A stretch of 64,000 nucleotides of DNA from Candidatus Dormiibacterota bacterium (GTDB lineage Bacteria > Chloroflexota > Dormibacteria > Aeolococcales > Aeolococcaceae), in contig PMOL01000004.1 of the NCBI GenBank assembly GCA_003162415.1, forward strand, positions 202,474 through 266,473, in the 5' to 3' direction. The position numbers and the translations under genes were made by a program. The notes beneath the pieces are model-generated. The model did not search any database. It was not told where the DNA came from and worked only from the letters and a program-made list of their open reading frames with translations. This document shows, in pieces, positions 33,395 to 43,640 of this stretch. Position 1 is the first letter of the stretch; every line of letters begins with the position of its first letter.

Positions 33395-35502
33395 AGTGCG
33401 GTTCGCTCGACCGCCAGCCTATGCAGCTCTTGCTGTGCGTCGAGATGGCGAACCGTGGGCACCTTGTGCCAGCTTCCATCGGGGTTGAGCTCGGAGGCGA
33501 GCACGTCGTCGGCGAGAAGCACGTCCATCACCTCGGCGAGCCGCATCTGGAGGCGGGGGTCGATCACCGGGACCACGGTCTCGATTCTCCCGTCCAGGTT
33601 GCGCCCCATCAGGTCGGCGGATCCGATGTACCAGCGGTCGTCACCGAAGTGGTAGATGCGCGAGTGCTCGAGATAGCGACCAACCAATGAGCGCACCCAG
33701 ATGTTCTCGGACATCCCCTTGACCCCGGGCCGCACTCCGCAGGAGCTGCGCACGATCAGGTCGATCCGCGCCCCGGCAGACGACGCCGCGTAGAGCGCCT
33801 CGATGACCTCAGGGTCGATCAGGTGGTTGCACTTGATGATGATCCGGCCGTCCCTGTGGGTCTGCGTGCGGATGAGCTCGACGATCCCGCTGCGCAGCGT
33901 GACCGGGGCGACCAGCAGGCGGCGGTACTGGCGCTGGCGGCTGTACCCCGTGAGGTAGTTGAAGAGGTCGGTGAGGTCCTCGCCGAGCTCCGTATCGGAC
34001 GAGAGCAGCCCGATGTCCTCGTAGAGCCGCGCCGTCTGGGAGTTGTAGTTCCCGGTGCCCATGTGGCAGTAGCGGCGGATCCCGGTGCCGGTGCGCCGGA
34101 CCACCAGGGTCGCCTTGGCGTGCGTCTTGAGGCCGACGACGCCGTAGACGACGTGGACGCCGGCCTTCTCGAGCTCGGCTGCCCAGGTGATGTTCGCCTC
34201 CTCGTCGAAGCGGGCGGTGAGCTCGACCAGGGCGACCACCTGCTTGCCGGACTCGGCGGCTCGGATGAGCGAGCGGACGATCGGGCTGTCGGGACCTGAG
34301 GTCCTGTAGAGCGTCTGCTTGATTGCCAGCACGTCCGGATCGCTCACTGCCTGGTCGATGAACGCCTCGACGCTGCTCGCGAAGGATTCGTACGGGTGGT
34401 GAACGAGCAGGTCGCCCTCGTCGATCACGCGGAAGATGTCGACCTCGCCGTCCTCGCTTGTGGACTTGGCGAGGGCGGGTGGGATCACCGGGGCGGGAAG
34501 CCGCTCCTTGAGGTCGGGCCGGTTGAGCTCGTAGAGGCCCCAGAGGCCACTCAGATCGAGCGGCCCGGCGACGGTGTAGACGTCTTCACCGGAGAGTTCG
34601 AGCTCGCGCATGAGGAGCCGTGTGACCTCCTCGGTCATGGTGTCGTCAATCTCGAGCCGCACCACCTGCGGCGAGCGGCGGCGCCGGCGGAGATACTCCT
34701 GGACGGCGGTGCGGAGATCCTCGGCCTCCTCCTCCTCGAGCGCCGGGTCGGCGTTGCGGGTCACCCGGAACGGGTACTGGCCGATCACCCGCATCCCTGG
34801 AAAGAGGCGGTCGAGATGCGCGGCGATGACCTGCTCCACAGGGACGAAGCGCTCACCGTCCGGCATGACCACGAATCGCGGCAGCAGCGGTGGGACCTTG
34901 ACGCGAGCGATCCGCTGCTCGCTTCCTCGAGGCGCACCGACCACGACCGCCAGGTTGAGGGACAGGTCGCTGATGTACGGGAACGGGTGCGCCGGGTCGA
35001 CCGCGAGCGGGGTCAGGACCGGGAAGATGCGTTCCTCGAAGACCGCGTCGACGTGCTCCCGATCGCCGTGGTCGAGCGACGTGTAGTTCGAGAAGCGGAG
35101 GCCGACCTCGCCGAGGCGTTCGACGATGGCCCGGAAAGCCCGCATCTGGCGCGCGGTGAGGTCGATGGCGCGTCGCTGGATCTCGGCCAGCTGCTCGTCG
35201 ACGGTCATGCCATCAGGGCTCAGCGCTGCCACACCTGCGCGGCGCTGCTCGATCAGGCCGCCGACTCGGACCTGGAAGAACTCGTCGAGGTTGCTGCTGG
35301 AGATGGCCAGGAACTTCGCCCGCTCGAGCAGGGCGCGTGAAGTGTCCTCGGCGAGCTCGAGGACGCGTGTGTCGAAATCGAGCCAGCTCAGGTGGCGGTT
35401 GATATAGCGATGGCGGTCGCCGAGTTGGACGGGACGATCCGGACGCTTGGGGGCGGCCGGCGCCGCCCGGTCACGCGCCTTCGTGGGCTCGGATACCGCC
35501 AT
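33391..35502 (-). CDS. ppk1: Polyphosphate kinase 1
   Basis: Polymerises the gamma phosphate of ATP into polyphosphate, reversibly. 703 residues with all four Ppk1 parts: N domain (HLSWLDFDTRVLELA), head domain, and C1/C2 PLD-like domains. Catalytic histidines lie in YCHMGTGNYN (about residue 480) and RIYHFGDDRWYIGSADLM. The ATG at 35502 overlaps the phoU stop (ATGA); the longer frame upstream is phoU shadow. Confidence 0.96.
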   Translation of the reverse strand: MAVSEPTKARDRAAPAAPKRPDRPVQLGDRHRYINRHLSWLDFDTRVLELAEDTSRALLERAKFLAISSSNLDEFFQVRVGGLIEQRRAGVAALSPDGMTVDEQLAEIQRRAIDLTARQMRAFRAIVERLGEVGLRFSNYTSLDHGDREHVDAVFEERIFPVLTPLAVDPAHPFPYISDLSLNLAVVVGAPRGSEQRIARVKVPPLLPRFVVMPDGERFVPVEQVIAAHLDRLFPGMRVIGQYPFRVTRNADPALEEEEAEDLRTAVQEYLRRRRRSPQVVRLEIDDTMTEEVTRLLMRELELSGEDVYTVAGPLDLSGLWGLYELNRPDLKERLPAPVIPPALAKSTSEDGEVDIFRVIDEGDLLVHHPYESFASSVEAFIDQAVSDPDVLAIKQTLYRTSGPDSPIVRSLIRAAESGKQVVALVELTARFDEEANITWAAELEKAGVHVVYGVVGLKTHAKATLVVRRTGTGIRRYCHMGTGNYNSQTARLYEDIGLLSSDTELGEDLTDLFNYLTGYSRQRQYRRLLVAPVTLRSGIVELIRTQTHRDGRIIIKCNHLIDPEVIEALYAASSAGARIDLIVRSSCGVRPGVKGMSENIWVRSLVGRYLEHSRIYHFGDDRWYIGSADLMGRNLDGRIETVVPVIDPRLQMRLAEVMDVLLADDVLASELNPDGSWHKVPTVRHLDAQQELHRLAVERTAL

Positions 35503-36176
35503 CAGCCGAGTTCCTCGATCGCTCCGGAGTCGAGGAACACGAGATCCTCCGCGATATTGGTCACGCGGTCGGCGATGCGCTCGAGGTGATGGGCGATGAA
35601 CACCAGGTTGGTGGCCCGGAAGACGGTGGTGTTGTCCTCGGTCATCAGCTGGACGAGGTCGTCGAAGAGACGGTGGTAGATGCGGTCGACCCGGTCGTCC
35701 CCGGCGGCGATGCGCCGCGCCTGCAGCACGTCTCGCGAGACCACCGCGGCGAGGATGCCACGCACCTGGTCGCTGCAATAGGCGGCCATCTTGGGGACGT
35801 CGACGTACGTCTCGAGGGGTGGCAGGTCGGCCAGGTTGCGGGCGAGCTTGGCGATGCTCACGCAGTGGTCGCCCATGCGCTCCAGCTCGGACGACATGTT
35901 GAGCAGGCCGATGATCTCGCGCAGCTCGCGGGCCTCGGGGCTGCGGTTCACAATGAGCGAGAACGAAAGCTCGCGGAGCTCGCGCTGGCGGTCGTTGACC
36001 AGCGCGTCGTCGGCGATCACGCGCGCGCAGAGGCTCACATCGCGCTCGGCAAGGCCGCTGGTGGCCTGGGTGATGGCGCTGTCAACCAGCTCACCCATGT
36101 CGGCGACGATGCGTCGCAGGTGACCCAGTTCATCCGCGAGCACAGGGTGGTTCGGGTGCAGCAATGGCTCGCTCAT
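35502..36176 (-). CDS. phoU: Phosphate signalling protein PhoU
   Basis: 224 residues, two three-helix PhoU repeats with ELERMGDHCVSIAKLA and HLERIADRVTNIAEDL metal-binding motifs. PhoU dampens Pst uptake and the Pho two-component system. No pst genes are near; it heads the polyphosphate operon instead. An ATG two codons earlier (36182) exists, but TAGAGT ends only 3 bases before it, so the second ATG (36176, spacing 9) is favoured. Confidence 0.92.
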   Translation of the reverse strand: MSEPLLHPNHPVLADELGHLRRIVADMGELVDSAITQATSGLAERDVSLCARVIADDALVNDRQRELRELSFSLIVNRSPEARELREIIGLLNMSSELERMGDHCVSIAKLARNLADLPPLETYVDVPKMAAYCSDQVRGILAAVVSRDVLQARRIAAGDDRVDRIYHRLFDDLVQLMTEDNTTVFRATNLVFIAHHLERIADRVTNIAEDLVFLDSGAIEELG

Positions 36177-36185
36177 ATCCATCGG

Positions 36186-36191
36186 ACTCTA
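36186..36191 (-). promoter_or_regulatory. -10 box of the phoU-ppk operon
   Basis: TAGAGT on the minus strand, 9 bases before the ATG at 36176 (leader of about 2-3 bases). Confidence 0.5.
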
Positions 36192-36234
36192 CTGTCCCTG
36201 GAGAGCACCATCAGATCGCCCCCGCACCATAGCC

Positions 36235-36267
36235 ATTTCACAATCGCTTTACGGCGCAGGTTCACTG
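36235..36267 (-). promoter_or_regulatory. Possible PHO-box-like direct repeat upstream of phoU
   Basis: Read on the plus strand, TTCAC (36237), TTTAC (36248, exactly 11 bases on) and TTCAC (36261, 13 bases on). PhoP/PhoB-type regulators bind 11-bp direct repeats containing TTCAC. It lies about 45-80 bases upstream of the phoU -10, a normal activator position. Confidence 0.3.
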
Positions 36268-36280
36268 CCTACTCGAAGCC

Positions 36281-36490
36281 GTGCAGTACGTCGCATCGGC
36301 GCCCTGGGACCGCATCGACACGGTCGAAGGCCTGCGCCGCCAGGTGGCCACCATCGAGGCGCTGATGTTCGCCTGCGACGCTCCTCCGATCCTGATCACG
36401 CTCGTCGAGGACCTCTACCAGTCGATCGGCCGTTTGGAGATTCCACCCCCTTCGTACGCTCACCCGACGTCTCTGCTGGACGCAGGCTGA
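36281..36490 (+). CDS. Small hypothetical protein (uncertain)
   Basis: 69 residues from a GTG, soluble, with a helix-like middle (VATIEALMFACDAPPILITLVEDLY). The composition looks protein-like, but there is no Shine-Dalgarno and no -10 at leaderless spacing, and its last 95 bases are antisense to the ppx 3' end. It could be real or a chance frame. No family recognised. Confidence 0.3.
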   Translation: MQYVASAPWDRIDTVEGLRRQVATIEALMFACDAPPILITLVEDLYQSIGRLEIPPPSYAHPTSLLDAG

Positions 36491-37961
36491 GCGTTCGACC
36501 GATCCGGGTACGGAAGCGCCGGGCCAGGTCCTCGGGCTCCCACGTGTACGGAAGGCCCGTGGAGACGACCACCCGGTTGCGACGTTCGTCGTAACGGAAG
36601 GTCGGCGGTCCACCGCCGTTGACGCGGCGATCGAGCTCATCGGCGAGCTCGATGATCACCGCGAGCTTGTCGATGCGCTTGATGTCGTCGCGGGTGCAGA
36701 GCCGAGCGTACCGCGGCAGGTTGCTGCGGGCCTTGCCCAGCCGGGCCAGCGTCGTTGCGATCAGGGCCACCTCGCGATGGGTGAAGCCCTGGAGGTCGGC
36801 GGAGGCGGTCACCCCGGCGGCGTGGGTCCAGCGGTCGTAGTAGTTGATGCTCGGGCCGACGTCGAGAAGCGTGGTCGCGTGGTCGAGCACCTCGCGCATC
36901 TCCGCGGTCATGGTCGGGTCGGCGACCCCGAGGATGGCGCGGGTCATCTCGACCCGGCGCGTTGCCCGGCCGGCGTCCCACGTCGAGAACCGCGACGCGA
37001 GCGCGGCCACCGACGAACGCCGGACCTGCCACACCTCGGGAAGCGGCAGGTTGAGCTCGGCAAGCGCGATGCCCTCACGCAGACCGTGGCCCGAGACCAT
37101 GAGGGTTCGAGCCCCGAGGGCTTCCATTGCGGCGATGACCACCAGCGCACCGCCGGCGATCGAGTCGGCGCGGTCGGTGGAGAGGCCGGGCACGGCTCGC
37201 AGCGAGGCGCCGCTCCGGGTGGTCAGCCGCGACGTGAGCTCGCGAACCTCCCGGCGCTGCAGGACATACCCGTCGACCCGCGCGATCGGATGAGCCACCG
37301 ACCGCATGTGGATCTTGGCGAGGTTCCGCACCGTGCCCCCGGTGCCGACCATGCCGCCATCCTCGGGAAGGACCGGGACCCCCGCGTCGCTCAGGGTCTT
37401 GGTCACGTGGTCGCGAAGCGCGGCGATCTCGGACGCCCGCGGGGGGTCGCTGCCCAGGAACTGGTCGGTCACCACCAGCGCACCGAGCTCGAAGGTCCAC
37501 CAGCGAAGCGCGCGGCGACGCTCGAAATAGGCGAGCTCGAAGCTCCCGCCGCCGACGTCGATGAGGTAGCCCGTGTCGATCGGGAGACCGTGCACGGCTC
37601 CGAGAAACGCGTAGCGCGCCTCCTCCTCACCGTCGATGACCTTGATCGCCAGGCCCGTGTCCGCCTCGAGCCTGGCGAGCACGCTGTCCCGGTTGGTGGC
37701 GGTGCGGATTGCGGCGGTCGCGACCGCGACGATCCGCTCCGCCCCCGCCGCTGCCGCAACCGCCCGGAAATCGCGCACTGCCGCGACCGCATCGGTCACC
37801 GCACTCGCCTCGAGACGGCCTCGCGCATCGATGTGGCGGGCCAGCTGGAGTGAGGTACGGGCGTCGGCGATGATGTCGAGCTGACCTGACTCGTCGAGCC
37901 GCAGCACTGCGATTCGGGCCGAGTTCGACCCGATGTCGATGACTGCGATCGGCGATGCCAA
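36396..37961 (-). CDS. ppx: Ppx/GppA exopolyphosphatase with C-terminal HD-type region
   Basis: Removes terminal phosphates from polyphosphate (or converts pppGpp to ppGpp). 521 residues: actin-like ATPase fold with IAVIDIGSNSAR, the acidic IDGEEEARYAF, DVGGGSFEL and MVSGHGLREG, then an HD-like C-terminal region ending in a charged tail. I chose the TTG at 37961: AGGGAGAGGG lies 5 bases upstream and a TATACT box at 38002-38007 would start the mRNA near 37995, which excludes the earlier start at 38018. It lies 11 bp downstream of the regulator gene at the nearest (37962-38029 gap holds its own promoter). Confidence 0.88.
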   Translation of the reverse strand: MASPIAVIDIGSNSARIAVLRLDESGQLDIIADARTSLQLARHIDARGRLEASAVTDAVAAVRDFRAVAAAAGAERIVAVATAAIRTATNRDSVLARLEADTGLAIKVIDGEEEARYAFLGAVHGLPIDTGYLIDVGGGSFELAYFERRRALRWWTFELGALVVTDQFLGSDPPRASEIAALRDHVTKTLSDAGVPVLPEDGGMVGTGGTVRNLAKIHMRSVAHPIARVDGYVLQRREVRELTSRLTTRSGASLRAVPGLSTDRADSIAGGALVVIAAMEALGARTLMVSGHGLREGIALAELNLPLPEVWQVRRSSVAALASRFSTWDAGRATRRVEMTRAILGVADPTMTAEMREVLDHATTLLDVGPSINYYDRWTHAAGVTASADLQGFTHREVALIATTLARLGKARSNLPRYARLCTRDDIKRIDKLAVIIELADELDRRVNGGGPPTFRYDERRNRVVVSTGLPYTWEPEDLARRFRTRIGRTLSLRPAETSGERTKGVESPNGRSTGRGPRRA

Positions 37962-38001
37962 ACTGACCCTCTCCCTGGTCCGAACTCGGGTGGGAGCGGC
38001 A

Positions 38002-38007
38002 AGTATA
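38002..38007 (-). promoter_or_regulatory. -10 box of ppx
   Basis: TATACT on the minus strand. It implies a leader of about 34 bases that carries the AGGGAGAGGG ribosome site (37967-37976) before the TTG start. Confidence 0.5.
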
Positions 38008-38029
38008 GGCAGGGCCAACTCCCGGGCCG

Positions 38030-38776
38030 TCAGCGGCGTCCGATGACGGCGACGTCAGGCGCAGCAGGTTCGCGCTGCTCGAGGATGCGGTCCAGCCGGT
38101 AGCCGACTCCGTAGACCGTGGTGATCCTGAAGGGCAGCGCCTCGAAGGGCTCGAATTTCTCGCGAAGCCAGCGGACGTGGACGTCGACGGTCTTGCGCTC
38201 GCCAAAGAACTTCGGCCCCCAGACACGCCGGATCAGCTGCTCGCGCGAGTGCACCCTCCCCGGGTTGGCGAGCAGGAAGGACAGGAGGTCGAACTCCTTC
38301 GGAGAGAGGCGGAGCGCTTCCTGGCCCACCCTCACCGATCGCGCGCCGCGATCGAATCGGAAGTCACCGAACTCCTCGACCTCGACCACACCCCGTTCCT
38401 CGGCGGTGGGCTGCGCACGGCGGAGCAGCGCCATCACCCGTGCGGTCAGCTCGGCGAGCGAGAACGGCTTGGTCATGTAGTCGTCCGCGCCGACCCGGAG
38501 GCCGACGATCTTGTCGAGCTCGCTGTCCCGGGCGCTCAGGACGAGCACCGGCAAGGTCGTCTCCTGACGGAGGATGCGACACACCTCGAGGCCGCCAAGC
38601 TCGGGGAGCATGAGGTCGAGCACGATCAGGTCGGGGCGAAGCTCGCGGGCCTTCTCGAGCGCCTCGATCCCGTTCGAGGCCTGGCTCACCTGGTATCCCT
38701 CGCGCACGAGATTGAAGCGGAGGGTCTCACGGATGACCTCCTCGTCCTCGACCACCAGGATGTGCTTGGCTCCCAC
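38030..38776 (-). CDS. OmpR/PhoB-family response regulator
   Basis: 248 residues: receiver domain with acidic Glu10-Asp11-Glu12, phospho-acceptor Asp54 (IVLDLMLP) and Lys103 (TKPF), then a winged-helix domain (LSPKEFDLLSFLLANPGRVHSREQL, KTVDVHVRWLREKFE). No histidine kinase is adjacent, so it is an orphan here. Its place next to ppx, phoU and ppk suggests phosphate control (PhoP/RegX3-like), an inference from neighbours. GTG start. Confidence 0.92.
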   Translation of the reverse strand: MGAKHILVVEDEEVIRETLRFNLVREGYQVSQASNGIEALEKARELRPDLIVLDLMLPELGGLEVCRILRQETTLPVLVLSARDSELDKIVGLRVGADDYMTKPFSLAELTARVMALLRRAQPTAEERGVVEVEEFGDFRFDRGARSVRVGQEALRLSPKEFDLLSFLLANPGRVHSREQLIRRVWGPKFFGERKTVDVHVRWLREKFEPFEALPFRITTVYGVGYRLDRILEQREPAAPDVAVIGRR

Positions 38777-38787
38777 GATACCGGCTG

Positions 38788-38793
38788 AGCCTA
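38788..38793 (-). promoter_or_regulatory. Probable -10 box of the response regulator
   Basis: TAGGCT on the minus strand, 11 bases before the GTG at 38776, giving a very short leader. Confidence 0.4.
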
Positions 38794-38827
38794 GCCACCT
38801 CCCCTTTATGGAGGGGTTAAGAAAAGG

Positions 38828-40482
<1,655 letters not shown>

Positions 40483-40483
<1 letters not shown>

Positions 40484-41436
40484 TACTTCGTGGGTTCTCT
40501 GCTGTGCCCGTTGAGGATGCGTTCGGCAAGGGCGTACGGGTCCACCCGGCTCAGATCGCCTTCGAGCTCTCGACTCATTGTGCCCTCATGCAGCGCACTT
40601 CGCGCGCGCTCCGCGGCTCGCTCGACGACGATCGCCTCGACCTCGGCCCGGAGACGAGCGATCCGGCGGCGCTCGAGCTCCCCGGAGGCCGCAATCGTGT
40701 CGCCGTGCTGGTCGATGGCCGCGACCAGGTCGTCGACGCCCTCACCGGTCTCGGCGACGGTGGTCAGGACGGGCGGAGACCAGCCGGCACGCTGAGCCCC
40801 GTGGCGGACGAGTTCCTTCAGGTCGCGGACGACCTTGGACGCTCCGGGCAGGTCGGCCTTGTTGACCACGAACATGTCGGCGATCTCGAGGATGCCCGCC
40901 TTGATGATCTGAACGGCATCGCCGGTCGCCGGCGTTGTGACCACCACGGTGGTGTCGGCGGTCTCCATGACCTCGAGCTCGGACTGGCCGACGCCGACCG
41001 TCTCGAGCAGGCATCGATCCCGGCCGGAGGCGTCGAGGAGGCGGATCGCCTCCCGGGCGGCCGCGGCGAGTCCTCCGAGATGCCCGCGAGCCGCCATGCT
41101 GCGGATGAAGACGCCGGGGTCGAGGGTGTGGCGGACCATCCGCACCCGGTCGCCGAGGATCGCGCCGCCGGTGAACGGGCTGGAGGGATCGACCGCGATC
41201 ACGCCCACCTGGTGTCCGGCGGCCCTCCAGCGCTCGATCACCTGGTCGCAGAGGGTGCTCTTGCCACTCCCCGGAGGGCCGGTCACCCCGACCACGCGAG
41301 CCAGGCCGGCCCGTTCGCGAACCTGCCGGAGGAGGTCGGCGATCCCGGGATCCCGGTCCTCGACCATCCGGATGGCGCGAGCCAGCGCGCGCGTGTCGCC
41401 CGCCATCAGGCGCTCGGCGAGTTGGGCTTCCTGCAT
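40483..41436 (-). CDS. meaB: MeaB/ArgK-type GTPase, B12 mutase chaperone
   Basis: 317 residues, G3E P-loop GTPase. Walker A is GPPGSGKS (53-60), followed by [18 protein letters not shown] (switch), ETVGVGQSE and NKAD. MeaB protects and reloads adenosylcobalamin mutases. It is joined to the mutase by a 1-base overlap. Its own promoter shows TAGACT 7 bases before the ATG. Confidence 0.94.
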
Positions 41437-41443
41437 CGGAGGA

Positions 41444-41449
41444 AGTCTA
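41444..41449 (-). promoter_or_regulatory. -10 box of meaB-mutase operon (leaderless)
   Basis: TAGACT on the minus strand, 7 bases before the ATG at 41436. Confidence 0.6.
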
Positions 41450-41503
41450 CCGGCGCCCCGAGCTCAACCCACCCACCGTAACCCTGACGTCAGCCGAGTT
41501 CGT

Positions 41504-41509
41504 TATAAA
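41504..41509 (+). promoter_or_regulatory. -10 box of the LCP-propeller operon (leaderless)
   Basis: TATAAA, 7 bases before the GTG at 41517, with a weak CTGACG at 41484-41489 whose 14-base spacing is short for a -35. Confidence 0.5.
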
Positions 41510-41516
41510 GCCTCAG

Positions 41517-42557
41517 GTGAGACGTCAACGCGCATCGGTGCGCCGGCATCACGTCAGGCGCAGCCGCTTCCTGGTTGGATTCGTCATCGCGCTCGGCTTT
41601 GTGCTGTCCGGAGCCATCGGCGTGGTGGCGTACTTCATGCCGGCGATCGTGACCGCCTTCCAGGACACCGGGCACACGATCATCCGCGACCTCCCGACGC
41701 CGACGCCGGGCGCCAGCGCATCGGCTGCCCCGCGGGCGTCGGCGTCCGCGGTGCCCACAGCGGAGGCGGCGCCGGGGCAGCCGTTCACCGTGCTGCTGCT
41801 CGGCTCGGACAACGACGCCAAGTTCGGCGGTACGGTCCTCACCCAGTCGATGATCCTGGCGAGGGTGAACCCCAAGACCAGGCAGGTGGTCATGGAATCC
41901 ATTCCCCGGGACCTGTGGGTGCCCCTCTCGAGCGGCGGAAGCGCCAAGATCGATGCCGCCTATCTGCACGGCGGCGCCAGCGCGTCGGTGGCGACCGTCG
42001 AGGAGGACTTCGGCGTCCACATCGACCATTACGCGTGGATCGGATTGCTCGGGCTGGTGAACCTGATCAACGAGGTTGGCGGTGTCGACGTCGTGGCCAC
42101 CAACCCGGTCATGGACGACTTCTATCCAGCCGACCTGAGCGGCAAGGATCCGTATGCCTACGAGCGGGTCGCCGTCCTGCCCGGTCCGCAGCACATGACC
42201 GGCATGCAAGCCCTGATGTACGTCCGCTCGAGGCACGGCGACCTGCGCAGCGACTTCGGGCGTTCGCAGCGTCAGCAGCAGGTGCTGCTCGCCCTGCGTG
42301 CCAAGGCAAAGCTGCTCGGCATCGCCGACCTGCCCGACATCGCGACCGCCATGGCCAACGACTTCTCGACCGACATGAGCATCAGCGAGATCGCCTCGCT
42401 GCTGCCGATCGCCAGCAGTGTGCAGTTGCAGAACGTGAAGCAGGTGATCCTCGCGTCCCCCTACACGGTGCCGGGCGAGAAAATCAACGAGAGCGTGCTG
42501 CTGCCCAACTGGAATCTCATCCTTCCCGAGACGCACCAGTACTTCCCCGCGGTGTAG
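41517..42557 (+). CDS. LytR-CpsA-Psr (LCP) family cell-wall glycopolymer ligase
   Basis: 346 residues: short basic cytoplasmic N-terminus, one membrane helix (about 19-42), a Pro/Ala linker and the LCP catalytic domain. Seen: VLLLGSDNDAK, ESIPRDLWVPL and YVRSRHGDLRSDFGRSQRQQQVL, which contain the Arg and Asp residues that bind the pyrophosphate lipid. LCP proteins attach teichoic-acid-like polymers or glycans to peptidoglycan, so a Gram-positive-type wall is implied. It is followed 9 bases later by a beta-propeller gene. Confidence 0.92.
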   Translation: MRRQRASVRRHHVRRSRFLVGFVIALGFVLSGAIGVVAYFMPAIVTAFQDTGHTIIRDLPTPTPGASASAAPRASASAVPTAEAAPGQPFTVLLLGSDNDAKFGGTVLTQSMILARVNPKTRQVVMESIPRDLWVPLSSGGSAKIDAAYLHGGASASVATVEEDFGVHIDHYAWIGLLGLVNLINEVGGVDVVATNPVMDDFYPADLSGKDPYAYERVAVLPGPQHMTGMQALMYVRSRHGDLRSDFGRSQRQQQVLLALRAKAKLLGIADLPDIATAMANDFSTDMSISEIASLLPIASSVQLQNVKQVILASPYTVPGEKINESVLLPNWNLILPETHQYFPAV

Positions 42558-42566
42558 GGGTCCACG

Positions 42567-43634
42567 ATGAGACGCGCCGTTTCGGTGATCGTGCTGCTCG
42601 CGCTCATGGCCGGGTTCGGTTTTGGTGTGAACCGGCTGATCGCGTCGAGAAAACACAAGATTCCCACCGAGGCGACGGTCTTCATCCCCACCGCGACACG
42701 TCCCAAGATCGTGCTCCCGGGCACGCTGTACCTCGCCCAGAACGGTGACATCTACCGGCTCAGCAACGGATACTTCACCGACCTGCACCTTTCGACCAAG
42801 ACCGGCTCGTGGATGCAGCCCGCGTACATCCCGAATTCCCAGGACATCGTTGCGGTGCTGCGCGCCGCGGAGTACTCCAACCTCTACCTGCTGAGCGCCT
42901 CGGGGGCGATCGTCCGCCAGCTCAGCAGCAATTCGAACCCGCACCTCGACAAGGTCTATCTCAACCACTGGATGTTCTATCCGCACATGGGCGCAGACGG
43001 CAACACCGTCTATTTCAGCTACGACGCGCCGAAGAATTCCACCACCTTGGCGGTCGACTTCTCGGTGTGGTCGGGAACGCTCAGCGGCAAGCTCGCGAAC
43101 ACGCTCCTCACCAACTCCAACCCCTTCACCGGCGGCGACGTCGACCCCACCCCGCTGGTCAACGGCTCGGTCATCTACTCGAGATTCGCCATCGCGAACG
43201 GCAATGCGTACTCCGAGATCGCGATTCAGGTGAAGCCGCTCGCCAAACCGATCGTCCTGACGACGCCTGCGCAGGATTGCGGGCAGCCGTCTCCGTCACC
43301 CGACGGCACCAGGGTCGCGATGATCTGCATCGGCGGCACCGGGCTGCAGAGCACGCGGCTCGAGGTTGCGACCCTGAGCAACGGGAAGCTGGGAACGCCG
43401 ACAACGCTGGTCAACAACTGCCTGTGCGCCGACCCGGTGTGGGCGCCGGATGGCAGCGGGCTCGTCTACTACAACACCGCCGACGCCACCGGGCACTTCG
43501 AGCTCTGGTGGATCAAGGGAGGCCTGAGCGTCGCGCCGTCACCACCGCTCCTGGTGACCACCAACCTCGACTTCGACGCGAGCTCCGCGCCGAGCTGGTC
43601 GCCGCTGAGCAGCGTGCCGGTGATGTCCCGCTAA
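42567..43634 (+). CDS. Membrane-anchored TolB/PD40-like beta-propeller protein
   Basis: 355 residues: an N-terminal signal anchor (about 4-24) then repeated beta-sheet blades with the PD40-type phrases SPSPDGTRVAMIC and VWAPDGSGLVYYN. No enzyme motif. It is probably extracytoplasmic and, being 9 bases after the LCP gene, may assist cell-wall assembly; that link is inferred from position. Exact family not identified. Confidence 0.75.
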   Translation: MRRAVSVIVLLALMAGFGFGVNRLIASRKHKIPTEATVFIPTATRPKIVLPGTLYLAQNGDIYRLSNGYFTDLHLSTKTGSWMQPAYIPNSQDIVAVLRAAEYSNLYLLSASGAIVRQLSSNSNPHLDKVYLNHWMFYPHMGADGNTVYFSYDAPKNSTTLAVDFSVWSGTLSGKLANTLLTNSNPFTGGDVDPTPLVNGSVIYSRFAIANGNAYSEIAIQVKPLAKPIVLTTPAQDCGQPSPSPDGTRVAMICIGGTGLQSTRLEVATLSNGKLGTPTTLVNNCLCADPVWAPDGSGLVYYNTADATGHFELWWIKGGLSVAPSPPLLVTTNLDFDASSAPSWSPLSSVPVMSR

Positions 43635-43640
43635 CGCGAG

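Noticed and set aside
36777..37853. 358-codon plus-strand frame opposite ppx
   Set aside because: Antisense to well conserved Ppx motifs, with no own ribosome site or promoter.
38801..38816. Hairpin CCCCT-N6-AGGGG between the mutase and the response regulator, considered as a terminator
   Set aside because: Only 5 bp of stem and no T-run on either strand after it.
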